This document shows, piece by piece, positions 28,501 through 36,434 of a stretch of 45,466 bases of DNA; positions within the stretch are counted from its first letter, which is position 1, and each line of letters opens with the position of its first letter. Position numbers and translations under genes: made by a program. The stretch spans positions 1 through 45,466 of the forward strand of contig JANXZA010000013.1 of the NCBI GenBank assembly GCA_025355745.1, in the 5' to 3' direction. A model generated the notes under the pieces. It had not been told where the DNA came from. It saw nothing but the letters and a program-made list of their open reading frames with translations, and did not search any database. The DNA is from Rhizobacter sp. (GTDB lineage Bacteria > Pseudomonadota > Gammaproteobacteria > Burkholderiales > Burkholderiaceae_C).

Positions 28501-28982
28501 CCACGCTGTACGGCGATGCGGCGCGCGCTGCGACCCAGGCTGCCCTGCACGCGCCCGGCCACGGTGGTTCGGTGCCGCTGGCCAACGAGCCGGCCGCGGC
28601 GGTGGCGCCGCTGGTGATGGTGGTCGATGATTCGCTCACGGTGCGGCGTGTGACGCAGCGTTTGTTGCAGCGCGAGGGCTACCGCGTCGTGCTCGCGAAG
28701 GACGGCCTCGACGCGCTCGAGCGGCTTGCCGAAGAGGTGCCGCAGATCGTGTTGTCGGACATCGAGATGCCGCGCATGGACGGTTTTGACCTGGTGCGCA
28801 ACATGCGCGCCGATGCCCGGTTGCGCGAGCTGCCGGTGATCATGATCACCTCGCGAATCGCCCAGAAGCACCGCGACTACGCGGCCGAACTGGGTGTCGA
28901 TCACTACCTCGGCAAGCCCTACGCCGAGGAAGACCTGCTGGCGCTGGTGCGCCGCTACACGGCGAGCCAGGCGCTGGCTTGA
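22590..28982 (+). CDS. pilL: PilL/ChpA, multi-Hpt hybrid sensor kinase
   Basis: A 2130-residue CheA-type hybrid kinase, the largest gene in the window and last of the pil operon. Residues 20-110 form a degenerate Hpt-like bundle (H69). Clear histidine phosphotransfer motifs are H785 (FHTLKGSSRMVG), H1101 (AHSLAGSSATVG) and H1335 (LHTLKGGSRLSG). A dimerisation region near 1515-1620 is followed by the ATPase domain: N-box N1708 (LVRNCVTHG), DDGAGLD from 1748, GRGVGMDVV about 1798. Then come a CheW-like domain (about 1835-1970) and a C-terminal receiver with D2057 in VLSDIEMPRMDG. Linkers are Ala/Pro/Asp-rich, including SAE(L/P) and DDAI repeats near 1218-1290. Pseudomonas ChpA has a similar plan with more Hpt domains. 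Confidence 0.93.
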   Translation: MANPTSNPSTLEPGDDLSTLAWVHEELRRSLEAAHKALRRFVRDTEALASSDLDAVDPAVLRSARSQIHQGVGALELVALPAAASVLRASEAAVQRFISKPQRLTAGVVDDIERASFALLDYLARMLAGKPVSALALFPQYRAVQEAAGADRVHPADLWSADWHWRELPVDVNAAPRQPDAVTHAALEAQLLAFLRSAEPLAAAGRMSDICAGLGAGAQDLQVATLWKLASAVFEAQAHGLLGFDVFSKRVASRLLSQFRILERGETEVSLRLAQDLLFFCAQSASPGDGRRAPRLAAARQAYGLVHDVPADYSVSVLGRFDPAVVAQARKRVGASKEAWSAVAGGEMHRLTGLTEQFTLVGESLKKLFPLGDTFAFELQQAVAQTQQSAAAPPASLAMEVATSLLYVDAVLEDGDFDHPDQAARVRRLAERLAGVRQGQAPEALEGWMEELYRRVSDRQTMGSVVQELRASLSEAEKLIDQFFRKPDDRAVLIPVPHQLSAMRGVLSVLGMDQASAALLRMRDEVDGLASTELDPQRVAQAGVFDRLAGNLGALGFLIDMLSVQPQIAKSLFTYDADTGTLSAVMGRRDGAASLGAAAGTAPVEQRLIEQAQSLAFASARDDVSTADVARDLERLSHEAQAADQPALAAAVLRAQEGLDQADGPAGVAVVRGELAEALVDFVATASDPVGLEPEVASPASPERSRMGAPITLDFGLGDVGPTVAAGMGADQAAGVEDLSQDDEMREIFLEEAHEVLHDAATARAAWVQAPADVALATTLRRAFHTLKGSSRMVGLKAFGDAAWACEQLYNNHLAGQRAAQAPLLEFTAWGLDYLGAWVEDIAAGRAPAHDAATVELAAARVDEQQARAASVEVADLALPFGFPVDLPSAADLDFSMPMPVAAAIELPDLSFELDLAGLEMPALADDNELLSELLSEHGELDLTTPALLHPFDLQPTEPLALGEVTEVLPGNQGFDLIDLELDFESGPGASASAPFIDAATLAVEAAPAVEPEAEFAAPHGARDETEHEARHDSEAASEPPVGEPEDEHVKRIGPLRIGIPLFNIYLNEADELSRRLSIELAEWAMELHRPIGEAPIALAHSLAGSSATVGFADLSQLARALEHAQTRTQAIGLGTAEEARLFVDAADEIRRLLHQFAAGFLKEAAPELLARLVDHELSSAKRLEAAVAAAERTPAHALLADLEPVVSSPASIVAPSAELSAELSAEPSAEPSAEPPPEARFDPLGLTELKPLGALPVEAARAAPIDHGDDDHDDAIDDAIDDAIDAVDAVDDELFPIFEEEAEELLPQLATSLRDWARRPTAAEPPAACMRALHTLKGGSRLSGAMRLGEMAHRLETRIERLMARPPVAAADVETLQSHADAMAQAFDALRHRGAVADADADVDAGATSPAVQPERPAAVVAAAPALPMLLDAAPTELSADPQLDASDSSPTAPLDDAVVAVRPVAALLTAAAAVQPQRLPPEPVQPLAPIDWSRFPVAAAAARKTAERGTGAQTAVRVRAPLLDRLVNQAGEVSIARSRIEAGVGQIKGSLADLTENLERLRAQLRDIEFQGETQMSSRLEAAKAASQSFDPLEFDRFTRFQELTRMMAESVNDVATVQRSLQRALEVTEDELVQQARMTRDLQDDLLRTRMVEFEGLSDRLYRVVRQAAKETGKSVRLDIVGGGVEVDRGVLDRMTPAFEHLVRNCVTHGIEAPAARTAAGKEATGAIIVALSQEGNEVGVEFRDDGAGLDLERIRAKGLALGLLDANAPASDAELANLIFAPGFSTATVVTELSGRGVGMDVVRSEVNAIGGRVETATAAGQGTSFKLVLPLTTAVTQVVMLRCGSTHVAVPSTLVELVRRVTPDEIDQAYASSTFEVAERPLQFFWLGALLQLGPRPDASATRTRTVVVIRSAQQRIVLHVDEVLGNQEVVVKHLGPQLSRLPGLAGITLLASGAVALIYNPVALATLYGDAARAATQAALHAPGHGGSVPLANEPAAAVAPLVMVVDDSLTVRRVTQRLLQREGYRVVLAKDGLDALERLAEEVPQIVLSDIEMPRMDGFDLVRNMRADARLRELPVIMITSRIAQKHRDYAAELGVDHYLGKPYAEEDLLALVRRYTASQALA

Positions 28983-29019
28983 GCGCAACGGTTCGGGGGT
29001 CAAGGAAAAGCCAATCCTT

Positions 29020-29113
29020 CACCGCAGAGGTGCGGAGTTAGCGGAGTTGCGCAGAGTTAGAGAAAAGTACTGTCTTCTCTGCGAACCTCTGCGTTCTCTG
29101 CGCCTCTGCGGTG
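29020..29113 (+). repeat. Repeat family A, copy A4 (pilL/phr, convergent)
   Basis: 94-bp inverted repeat with outer arms CACCGCAGAG and CTCTGCGGTG. Left-arm hexamers (two of them GCGGAG) are spaced 2, 3 and 4 nt; right-arm CTCTGC units 4, 3 and 2 nt. The two A-to-G changes on the left become G-U pairs in a + strand RNA. The loop GAGAAAAGTACTGTCTT belongs to the same loop type as A1 and A5. It lies between two genes that converge. Confidence 0.93.
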
Positions 29114-29155
29114 CGTGAGTTTGGTATCCCTTGTCGCACGCTTGAGCGTGTCGGT

Positions 29156-30691
29156 TCAGGCGCCTATGTTCTTGTCGTCCGGCCGCCCCTTCACGACCGC
29201 AAATCGCGCCAGCGTGCGGTCCCGCGCTGCCTCGTGCTGCACCACGGGTTGCGGGTAGTCGCGACCGAGCACGATATTGGCTGCGGCCAGGTCGACCGGG
29301 CGGGCTGCCCACGGGGCGTGCAGGGCGGCATCGGGCAGGGCGGCGAGTTGCGGCAGGTACCGGCGGATGAAGCGGCCTTGGGCGTCGAACTTCTCGCTCT
29401 GGCTGGTGGGGTTGAAGATGCGGAAGTACGGTTGCGCGTCGCACCCCGTCGAGGCCGCCCACTGCCAGCCGCCGTTGTTGGCGGCAAGGTCGAAGTCGTT
29501 CAGGTGGAGCGCGAAATACGCTTCGCCCCAACGCCAGTCGATCCCCAGGTCCTTGGTCAGGAAGCTCGCCACCACCATGCGCAGGCGGTTGTGCATGTAG
29601 CCGGTCTGGTTGATCTGCGCCATCGCCGCGTCGACCAGCGGATAGCCGGTGCGGCCCTCGCACCAGGCCTTGAATAGCAGGTCGGCATGCGGCCCTTGCT
29701 CCCACACGATGCGGTCGTACTCGGGCTTGAAACACGCGCCGACGACCCGCGGATGGTGGTGCAGTATCTGGTGATAGAAGTCGCGCCAGATCAGCTCCGA
29801 CAACCACACCGATGCGCCGGGCGGCGTGTCGTGCGCCGCAGCCTCTTGCATGCGTTGCCGCGCGGTCGCCGCCAGCGCGCGGATCGACACGGTGCCGAAG
29901 CGCAGGTGCACCGACAGGTAGCTCGGTCCGCGCACGGCGGGGAAGTTGCGCGCCTCGCCATAGTCGGCCATGCGTGGCAGAAAGTCGGCCAGCAACGCCT
30001 GCCCGCCGGCGCTGCCGGTGGGGATCTTCAACGCGCTCAGGTTGCTGGGCTTGAAGCCGAGTTCGGCCAGCGTCGGCAGGCGGTCGGCTGCGTCGGTTGC
30101 GGGTGTGGTTGCGGATGCGGGTGCCGGCGCGAGTGCGTGGGCATGGCGGTCGATCGGGTAGGGCTTGACGAAGAACGGTTCGAGCTTCTTCAGCCACGCA
30201 TTCTTGTACGGCGTGAACACCGTGTAAGGCTTGCCGGCCTGGGTCAGCAACTCGCTGCGTTCGAACACGACATGGTCTTTGCTGGTGTGCAGGGCAACGC
30301 CTTGCGCCGCCAGGGCCGTGCGCGCGGCGGCGTCGCGCTGCAGGGCTGCAGGCTCGTCGTCGTGGTTCGCGTAGACGGCCTGCACGCCGAGCTTGCGTGC
30401 CAGTGCGGCGATCTCGGCCACGGCATGGCCATGATGCACCATCAGGCGCACGCCAGAGCGGCCGTGTTGCGCGCCCAGTTCGCGCAGTTGCCGGTCGAGG
30501 TCTTGCAGGCTGGCGTGGATGAAGTCGACCCGGCGGTCGATGCGCGGCAGCGCATCGAGGATGTCGCGGTCGAAGATGAAGGCGCACCAGACTTGCCGGG
30601 CTGCCGTCAGCGCGTGGTGCAGCGCGGCGTTGTCGTGAGCCCGCAAGTCGCGTCGAAACCAGACCAGGGCCGTGTCGAGAGATCGTTCCAT
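29156..30691 (-). CDS. phrB: Deoxyribodipyrimidine photolyase
   Basis: A 511-residue FAD enzyme of the cryptochrome/photolyase family that splits cyclobutane pyrimidine dimers using blue light. The N-terminal antenna domain begins ALVWFRRDLRAHDNAAL. The C-terminal FAD domain shows SVHLRFGTVSIR, LSELIWRDFYHQIL, GRTGYPLVDAAMAQINQTGYMHNRLRMVVASFLTKDL, WRWGEAYFALHLNDFDLAANNGGWQW and YFRIFNPTSQSEKFD, including the Trp, Asn and Asp residues that line the flavin. These point to a class I CPD photolyase rather than a (6-4) enzyme. A Pro/Ala/Thr-rich linker near residues 188-203 is probably surface. It diverges from yqgE with a 34-bp gap. Confidence 0.94.
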   Translation of the reverse strand: MERSLDTALVWFRRDLRAHDNAALHHALTAARQVWCAFIFDRDILDALPRIDRRVDFIHASLQDLDRQLRELGAQHGRSGVRLMVHHGHAVAEIAALARKLGVQAVYANHDDEPAALQRDAAARTALAAQGVALHTSKDHVVFERSELLTQAGKPYTVFTPYKNAWLKKLEPFFVKPYPIDRHAHALAPAPASATTPATDAADRLPTLAELGFKPSNLSALKIPTGSAGGQALLADFLPRMADYGEARNFPAVRGPSYLSVHLRFGTVSIRALAATARQRMQEAAAHDTPPGASVWLSELIWRDFYHQILHHHPRVVGACFKPEYDRIVWEQGPHADLLFKAWCEGRTGYPLVDAAMAQINQTGYMHNRLRMVVASFLTKDLGIDWRWGEAYFALHLNDFDLAANNGGWQWAASTGCDAQPYFRIFNPTSQSEKFDAQGRFIRRYLPQLAALPDAALHAPWAARPVDLAAANIVLGRDYPQPVVQHEAARDRTLARFAVVKGRPDDKNIGA

Positions 30692-30713
30692 CCCGTGGAG
30701 TCTGCCGCAGTCA

Positions 30714-30719
30714 TAAAAT
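30714..30719 (+). promoter_or_regulatory. Possible -10 box of the yqgE-ruvX-pyr operon
   Basis: TAAAAT lies 6 bp before the yqgE ATG in the 34-bp gap between divergent phrB and yqgE. No convincing -35 box is seen; it would fall at the phrB start codon. Confidence 0.3.
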
Positions 30720-30725
30720 CACTGC

Positions 30726-31313
30726 ATGCCTGCTGCTCCGGTCAACTTCACGAACCAGTTCCTCATCGCCATGCCGGGCATGGGCGGCGACACCTTTGCC
30801 GGCGCCGTGATCTACCTGTGCGACCACACCGAGCGGGGTGCGCTCGGCCTGGTCATCAACAAGCCGATCGACATCAAGCTGCGCAACCTGTTCGAGAAGG
30901 TCAACCTGTCGCTGGACCGGGCCGACCTCGCCGATGCGCCGGTCTACTTCGGCGGCCCGGTGCAGACCGAACGCGGCTTCGTGCTGCATGAGCCGATCGA
31001 ATTCGACGGCGGCGCGGCACCACCCTACAGCTCGTCGATGCAGATCCCCGGCGGCCTGGCGATGACGACGAGCAAGGACGTGCTGGAAGCGCTGTCGAGC
31101 GGCGCCGGCCCGAAGCGGGTGCTGGTGACGCTGGGCTATGCCGGCTGGGGCGCAGGGCAGCTGGAAGACGAGATGAGCCGCAACGGCTGGATCAACGTCG
31201 GCGCCGAGCCGGCCATCATCTTCGACACGCCGGTCGCGCAGCGCTACGACAAGGCGCTGTCGCTGCTCGGCATCGACGTGAACATGCTGAGCCAGGAGGC
31301 GGGGCACGCATGA
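30726..31313 (+). CDS. yqgE: YqgE/AlgH family protein
   Basis: A 195-residue soluble protein of the UPF0301/AlgH family. The diagnostic opening FTNQFLIAMPGMGGDTFAGAVIYLCDHTERGALGLVINKP is seen in pieces (FLIAMPGM, GALGLVINKP), followed by VYFGGPVQTERGFVLH and LGYAGWGAGQLEDEM. The biochemical role is unsettled; AlgH was first linked to alginate regulation in Pseudomonas. Its stop overlaps the ruvX start by 4 bp (ATGA at 31310), and yqgE-ruvX-pyrR-pyrB-pyrC' is a conserved order in Pseudomonas and Burkholderiales, which supports the call. Confidence 0.94.
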   Translation: MPAAPVNFTNQFLIAMPGMGGDTFAGAVIYLCDHTERGALGLVINKPIDIKLRNLFEKVNLSLDRADLADAPVYFGGPVQTERGFVLHEPIEFDGGAAPPYSSSMQIPGGLAMTTSKDVLEALSSGAGPKRVLVTLGYAGWGAGQLEDEMSRNGWINVGAEPAIIFDTPVAQRYDKALSLLGIDVNMLSQEAGHA

Positions 31314-31719
31314 ATGGGACGGACGGCACCCGAGTCGCTGTTCCGCTTTCATTTCTCGCTTTCGACTTCGGCACCCGACGCGTCGGCGTCGCCACCGGCA
31401 ACACGCTGACCGGCAGCGCGCAGCCGCTGAAAACCGTGGCTTCCGAAGGCGCGGCGCGGTTCGAGGCGATCGGCCGGTTGATCGAGGAATGGCAACCGGC
31501 CGCACTCGTCGTCGGCGTGCCTTTCCACCCCGACGGTGCGGCGCACGACAATACCCTGCGCGCACGCCGCTTCGCCCGGCAGTTGCACGGCCGCTTCAAG
31601 CTCGTGGTGCACGAGGTCGACGAGCGTTACACCACCACCGAAGCCCACGCGGCAGGCGCGCGCGACCTCGACGCCGCATCCGCTGCCATCATCCTCGAAC
31701 AGTTTCTGCGAAGCCTGCG

Positions 31720-31723
<4 letters not shown>
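31310..31723 (+). CDS. ruvX: RuvX/YqgF, RNase H-like nuclease
   Basis: A 137-residue RNase H-fold protein of the YqgF family, implicated in pre-16S rRNA 5' end processing and reported as a Holliday-junction resolvase in some bacteria. [17 protein letters not shown] carries the first catalytic Asp, [11 protein letters not shown] the second strand, [13 protein letters not shown] the catalytic Glu region, and [16 protein letters not shown] the last Asp. The gene overlaps both neighbours by 4 bp, so yqgE, ruvX and pyrR are likely translationally coupled. Confidence 0.94.
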
Positions 31724-32222
<499 letters not shown>

Positions 32223-32223
<1 letters not shown>

Positions 32224-33185
32224 TGCTGTCCCGGCGCAACCCGCAACTGAACCAGAACGGCGAGTTGATCCACCTGCTGTCGATCGAAGGCCTGCCGCCA
32301 GCGGTGCTGCAGCACATCCTCGACACGGCGGGCACCTTCCTGAGTGTGAACGACCGCGATGTGAAGAAGGTGCCGCTGCTGCGCGGCAAGAGCATCTTCA
32401 ACCTGTTCTTCGAGAACAGCACGCGCACCCGCACCACTTTCGAGATCGCGGCCAAGCGCCTGAGCGCCGACGTCATCAACCTCGACATCGCGCGCTCCAG
32501 CGCGGCCAAGGGCGAGAGCCTGCTCGACACCATCGCGAACCTGAGCGCGATGCACGCCGACATGTTCGTCGTGCGCCACAGCGAGAGCGGCGCGCCCTAC
32601 CTGATCGCCCAGCATTGCGCGCCGCACGTGCATGTGGTCAACGCCGGCGACGGCCGCCATGCGCATCCGACGCAGGGGCTGCTCGACATGTACACGATCC
32701 GCCACTACAAGCACGACTTCCGGCAGCTCACGGTGGCCATCGTCGGCGACATCGTGCACTCACGCGTGGCGCGCTCCGACATCCATGCGCTGACCACGCT
32801 GGGCGTGCCCGAGATCCGCGCTGTCGGCCCGAAGACGCTGGTGCCGAACGACCTGAAGGAGATGGGCGTGCGCGTCTGCCATGACATGCGCGAGGGCATT
32901 GCCGGCGCTGACGTGATCATCATGCTGCGGCTGCAGAACGAGCGCATGAGCGGCGCGATGCTGCCCAGCGCCGGCGAGTTCTTCAAGAACTACGGACTGA
33001 CGCCCGACAAGCTCGCGCTCGCCAAACCCGACGCCATCGTGATGCACCCGGGCCCGATCAACCGCGGTGTCGAGATCGACTCGGCGGTGGCCGACGGCGC
33101 GCAAAGCGTGATCCTGCCGCAGGTCACCTTCGGCATCGCAGTGCGCATGGCGGTGATGTCGATCATCGCGGGGAACAGCGCATAA
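32223..33185 (+). CDS. pyrB: PyrB, aspartate carbamoyltransferase catalytic chain
   Basis: PyrB condenses carbamoyl phosphate with aspartate, the committed step of pyrimidine synthesis. The 320-residue protein shows the carbamoyl-phosphate loop [31 protein letters not shown] (80s loop with catalytic Ser/Lys), [35 protein letters not shown] and [13 protein letters not shown]. No pyrI regulatory gene is present; instead the pseudo-dihydroorotase PyrX follows, as in class A ATCase dodecamers of Pseudomonas. ATG 32223 overlaps the pyrR stop by one base. Repeat A5 separates it from pyrX. Confidence 0.97.
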
Positions 33186-33223
33186 GGCGCCTGAGCGATG
33201 GTCGAGCGACCTCAATGCATAGA

Positions 33224-33338
33224 CAACTCACGCACCGCAGAGGCGCAGAGAACGCGGAGCGACGCAGAGAAGAAAGTCAATTTCGTGTCTTCACTCTGCG
33301 TAACTCTGCGTTCTCCGCGCCTCTGCGGTGGTGAGTTG
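33224..33338 (+). repeat. Repeat family A, copy A5 (pyrB/pyrX)
   Basis: 115-bp inverted repeat, outer ends CAACTCACGCACCGCAGAG and CTCTGCGGTGGTGAGTTG. Hexamers are spaced 2, 3 and 4 nt on the left and 4, 3 and 2 nt on the right. The loop GAAGAAAGTCAATTTCGTGT is of the A1/A4 type. It interrupts an otherwise coupled operon; the remaining 83 bp before pyrX contain no gene and no evident promoter. Confidence 0.95.
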
Positions 33339-33421
33339 AGGTTTCACATGCGACCCATACGCGCCCAGCGATCGAAGCACGCTCAGTCCCTGCGCTATTC
33401 CCTCTGGAAAGTCCGCCAGCC

Positions 33422-34720
33422 ATGAAACTCCTGATCCATGGCGGCCGCGTGATCGACCCGGCCAGCGGCCGCGACGAACCGGCCGACCTCGCCATCGCGG
33501 CCGGCCGCATCGTCGCCATCGGCCAGGTCAACGCCGACTTTCACGCCGACCGCCGCATCGATGCCAGTGGCCTGGTCGTCGCCCCCGGCCTGGTCGATCT
33601 GAGTGCCCGCCTCGGCGAGCCCGGCCGCGAACACGAAGGCCTGCTCGAATCGGAGATGGCTGCGGCGGTGGCCGGCGGCATCACCAGCCTGGTCTGCCCT
33701 CCCGACACCGACCCGGTGCTCGACGAGCCCGGCCTGGTGCAGATGCTCAAGTTCCGCGCCCGCAAGCTGCGCCTGGCGAACCTGTTCCCGCTCGGCGCCC
33801 TGACGCGGGGCTTGAGCGGCGCAATACTGACCGAGATGACCGAGCTGACCGAGGCCGGCTGCGTCGGTTTTTCGCAGGCCGAAACCCCGATCAACGACAC
33901 CCTGGTGCTGCACCGCGCGCTCCAATACGCCGCGACCTTCGGCTACGCGACCTGGCTGCGGCCGAACGATGCCTGGCTCGGCAAGGGCGTGGCCGCGAAG
34001 GGGCCGCTGGCCACGCGGCTCGGTCTGGCGGGTGTGCCGGCGATCGCCGAGACGATCGCGCTGGCGACGATCTTCGAGCTGGTGCGCGACACCGGTGCGC
34101 GCGTCCACCTGTGCCGGCTGTCGAGCGCGGCCGGCATCGAACTCGTGCGCCGCGCCAAGGCCGAAGGCCTGCCGATCAGTTGCGACGTTAGCCTGAACCA
34201 GTTGCACCTCACCGACCTGGACATCGGCTACTTCAACGCCGCGATGCGCCTGACCCCGCCGCTGCGCCAGCAGCGCGACCGCGATGCGATCCGCGCCGCG
34301 CTGGCCGACGGCACCGTCGATGCGCTCGTCAGCGACCACACGCCGGTCGATGCCGATGCGAAGAACCTGCCCTTTGCCGAGGCCGAGCCGGGCGCGAGCG
34401 GCCTGGAGCTGCTGCTCGGCCTGGCGCTGAAGTGGGGCACCGAAGAGGGCCTGCCGCTGGCGCGCGCGCTGGCCACCGTCACCAGTTCACCGGTCTCGGT
34501 GATGGGCGAGGCGCTCGGTTCGCTGGCGGCAAGCGCTGGCCGGCTGGTCGAAGGAGGCGTGGCCGATGTGTGCGTGTTCGATGCGGCTGCCCGCTGGGCT
34601 GTGCAGCCGGGCGCGCTGCGCAGCCGCGCCAAGCACACGCCGTTCACAGGTTATGAGCTGCCAGGCGCGGTGCGCTGGACCCTGGTCGGCGGAGCGCTGG
34701 CGTTCGAAGCGCCGCGATGA
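33422..34720 (+). CDS. pyrX: PyrX (PyrC'), dihydroorotase-like protein lacking metal ligands
   Basis: A 432-residue amidohydrolase-fold protein with the dihydroorotase plan. IHGGRVIDPASGRDEPADLAI and the C-terminal LVEGGVADVCVFD-type strands match, as does SDHTPVDADAKNLPFAEAEPG. The HxH metal motif expected in GLVDxHxHxREPG reads GLVDLSARLGEPG here, so both His (positions 61 and 63) are Ser and Arg. The enzyme is therefore expected to be inactive as a dihydroorotase. In Pseudomonas the equivalent PyrC' is needed to assemble active ATCase with PyrB; the same scaffold role is inferred from adjacency to pyrB. A genuine pyrC should lie elsewhere. Its stop overlaps plsC by 4 bp. Confidence 0.92.
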   Translation: MKLLIHGGRVIDPASGRDEPADLAIAAGRIVAIGQVNADFHADRRIDASGLVVAPGLVDLSARLGEPGREHEGLLESEMAAAVAGGITSLVCPPDTDPVLDEPGLVQMLKFRARKLRLANLFPLGALTRGLSGAILTEMTELTEAGCVGFSQAETPINDTLVLHRALQYAATFGYATWLRPNDAWLGKGVAAKGPLATRLGLAGVPAIAETIALATIFELVRDTGARVHLCRLSSAAGIELVRRAKAEGLPISCDVSLNQLHLTDLDIGYFNAAMRLTPPLRQQRDRDAIRAALADGTVDALVSDHTPVDADAKNLPFAEAEPGASGLELLLGLALKWGTEEGLPLARALATVTSSPVSVMGEALGSLAASAGRLVEGGVADVCVFDAAARWAVQPGALRSRAKHTPFTGYELPGAVRWTLVGGALAFEAPR

Positions 34721-35460
34721 TTCGCAGCGCTCGCGCGGCGGGCCGCCTGCTGCGCTGCGTGGCGCATGGCCTGCACGGCCTGGGGATCGTGCTGCTGCGC
34801 TTTCCGCACCTCGACGCGCCCGCCCGGCACGCGTGCATCCAGTGGTGGTCGACGAAGATGCTGCGCGTGCTGGGCATCGCGTTGCAGGTCGAGGGCGTGC
34901 CGGCAACCGGCGGCAGCTTGCTGGTCGCGAATCACATTTCGTGGCTCGACATCATGGCCGTGCACGCCATGTGCCCGCAGGCGCGCTTCGTCTCGAAGGC
35001 CGATGTGAAGGCCTGGCCGCTGCTGTCCCGGCTGGTCGATGCGGCCGGCACGCTGTACCTGGAACGCGAGCGCAAGCGCGATGCGCTGCGTGTCGTCCAC
35101 ACGATGGCGCAGGCCTTGAAGGATGGCGAGATGGTGGCGGTGTTCCCCGAGGGCACCACGTCGGACGGCCGCGCGCTGTTGCCGTTCCATGCCAACCTGC
35201 TGCAGGCGGCGATCGCCACCTGCACTCCGGTGCAGCCGGTGGCGCTGCGCTTTTCGGACTCGACGCAGGGTGTGAGCCGTGCGGTCGAATTCATCGGCGA
35301 CACGACCCTGCTGCAAAGCCTGTGGCGCGTGGCCTGCGGGGATGGCGTCACGGCCTGGGTGGCACTGCTGCCAGCGCGTGACAGCACGTTGGCCGACCGG
35401 CGCGCGCTGGCGCAGACCTTGCGCGCCGACATCGAGGCGCGCTTGACGAGGAGGGTCTGA
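34717..35460 (+). CDS. plsC: PlsC-type 1-acyl-sn-glycerol-3-phosphate acyltransferase
   Basis: A 247-residue membrane-associated acyltransferase. VANHISWLDIMAVH contains the HX4D catalytic motif, ARFVSKADVKAWPLLSRLVDAAGTLYLERER the second block, and VAVFPEGTTSDGRALLPFHANLLQAAI the FPEGT block. An N-terminal hydrophobic segment (about residues 14-32) could anchor it. It probably acylates lysophosphatidic acid, though related enzymes use ornithine-lipid or other lyso acceptors. ATG 34717 overlaps the pyrX stop. It ends the operon; the 92 bp to gpmA (convergent) contain only an 11-bp direct repeat GGCGGATCAGC at 35498 and 35509. Confidence 0.9.
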   Translation: MIRSARAAGRLLRCVAHGLHGLGIVLLRFPHLDAPARHACIQWWSTKMLRVLGIALQVEGVPATGGSLLVANHISWLDIMAVHAMCPQARFVSKADVKAWPLLSRLVDAAGTLYLERERKRDALRVVHTMAQALKDGEMVAVFPEGTTSDGRALLPFHANLLQAAIATCTPVQPVALRFSDSTQGVSRAVEFIGDTTLLQSLWRVACGDGVTAWVALLPARDSTLADRRALAQTLRADIEARLTRRV

Positions 35461-35552
35461 GCGGCCGGCTCGGTGGCCTTGACGGCAGCGGGGCGGTGGC
35501 GGATCAGCGGCGGATCAGCGGCGGGCCATCGCTGCGGTGCGAGTTCGCATCG

Positions 35553-36296
35553 TCAGCCCTTTCCTTGCGCCGCCACTGCAGCAGCCGCCGTCGCAACCGC
35601 TTGCGCATCACCGAGGTAGTAGCTCTTGGTTGGCTTCAGATCGGCGTCGAGTTCGTAGACCAGCGGAATCCCGTTCGGAATGTTCAGCCCGACGATGTCG
35701 GCATCCGAGACGCCGTCGAGGTACTTGACCAGCGCGCGGATGCTGTTGCCATGCGCGGCCACCACCACCCGCTGGCCGGCGTGCAGGGCCGGCGCCAGCG
35801 TTTCGTGCCACCACGGCAGCACGCGCGCCACCGTGTCTTTCAGGCACTCGGTGAGCGGCACGTCGGCGGGCTTCAGCTTCGCATAGCGCGGGTCGCCGCG
35901 TTCGCTGCGCGGGTCGTTCGCGTCGAGCCCAGGGGGCGGGGTGTCGTAGCTGCGGCGCCAGACCAGCACTTGCGCGTCGCCATACTTCCTCGCCGTCTCG
36001 GCCTTGTTCAAGCCTTGCAGCGCGCCGTAGTGGCGCTCGTTCAAACGCCAGTCGTTGACGACCGGCACCCAGGTGCGGTCCATCTGGTCGAGCGTGTGCC
36101 AGAGGGTCCAGATGGCGCGCTTCAGCACCGAGCTGCAGGCGAGGTCGAACTCGAAGCCCTCGGCCTTCAGCAAGCGGCCGGCCTGCTGCGCCTGTTGCAC
36201 GCCAAGTGGCGTCAGGTCGATATCGGTCCAGCCGGTGAAGCGGTTCTCGAGGTTCCAGACCGACTCGCCGTGGCGGATCAATACGAGTTTGTGCAT
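35553..36296 (-). CDS. gpmA: GpmA, 2,3-bisphosphoglycerate-dependent phosphoglycerate mutase
   Basis: GpmA interconverts 3- and 2-phosphoglycerate in glycolysis and gluconeogenesis. The 247-residue protein opens [23 protein letters not shown] with the phospho-acceptor His, and continues with [28 protein letters not shown] and [19 protein letters not shown] with the second catalytic His. ATG 36296 is used because the upstream open frame covers the promoter region of the divergent rhodanese gene. A short Ala-rich tail ends the protein. It is divergent from the rhodanese-grxC-secB-gpsA group. Confidence 0.97.
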   Translation of the reverse strand: MHKLVLIRHGESVWNLENRFTGWTDIDLTPLGVQQAQQAGRLLKAEGFEFDLACSSVLKRAIWTLWHTLDQMDRTWVPVVNDWRLNERHYGALQGLNKAETARKYGDAQVLVWRRSYDTPPPGLDANDPRSERGDPRYAKLKPADVPLTECLKDTVARVLPWWHETLAPALHAGQRVVVAAHGNSIRALVKYLDGVSDADIVGLNIPNGIPLVYELDADLKPTKSYYLGDAQAVATAAAAVAAQGKG

Positions 36297-36397
36297 GGGG
36301 CGTGGCAGGCGCGAGGCGAGCCGGTTGGCGGTGACGGGGATGGGCTGGGCCGACAAGGGCATGAGCGTGCCAGCCCGGATGAACGCGGATCGAATTC

Positions 36398-36403
36398 TAT
36401 AAT
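36398..36403 (+). promoter_or_regulatory. Possible -10 box of the rhodanese-grxC-secB operon
   Basis: A perfect TATAAT lies 31 bp upstream of the GTG start of the rhodanese gene, in the 138-bp divergent gap with gpmA. The -35 region is not recognisable. A second candidate (GATAAT, 37264-37269) lies ahead of secB. Confidence 0.45.
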
Positions 36404-36434
36404 CGGTGCCCCAAGCCAATCGAAACGCGCCACC

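Noticed and set aside
35461-35552. Small gene between plsC and gpmA
   Set aside because: Only 92 bp, with an 11-bp direct repeat and no plausible start and ribosome site.
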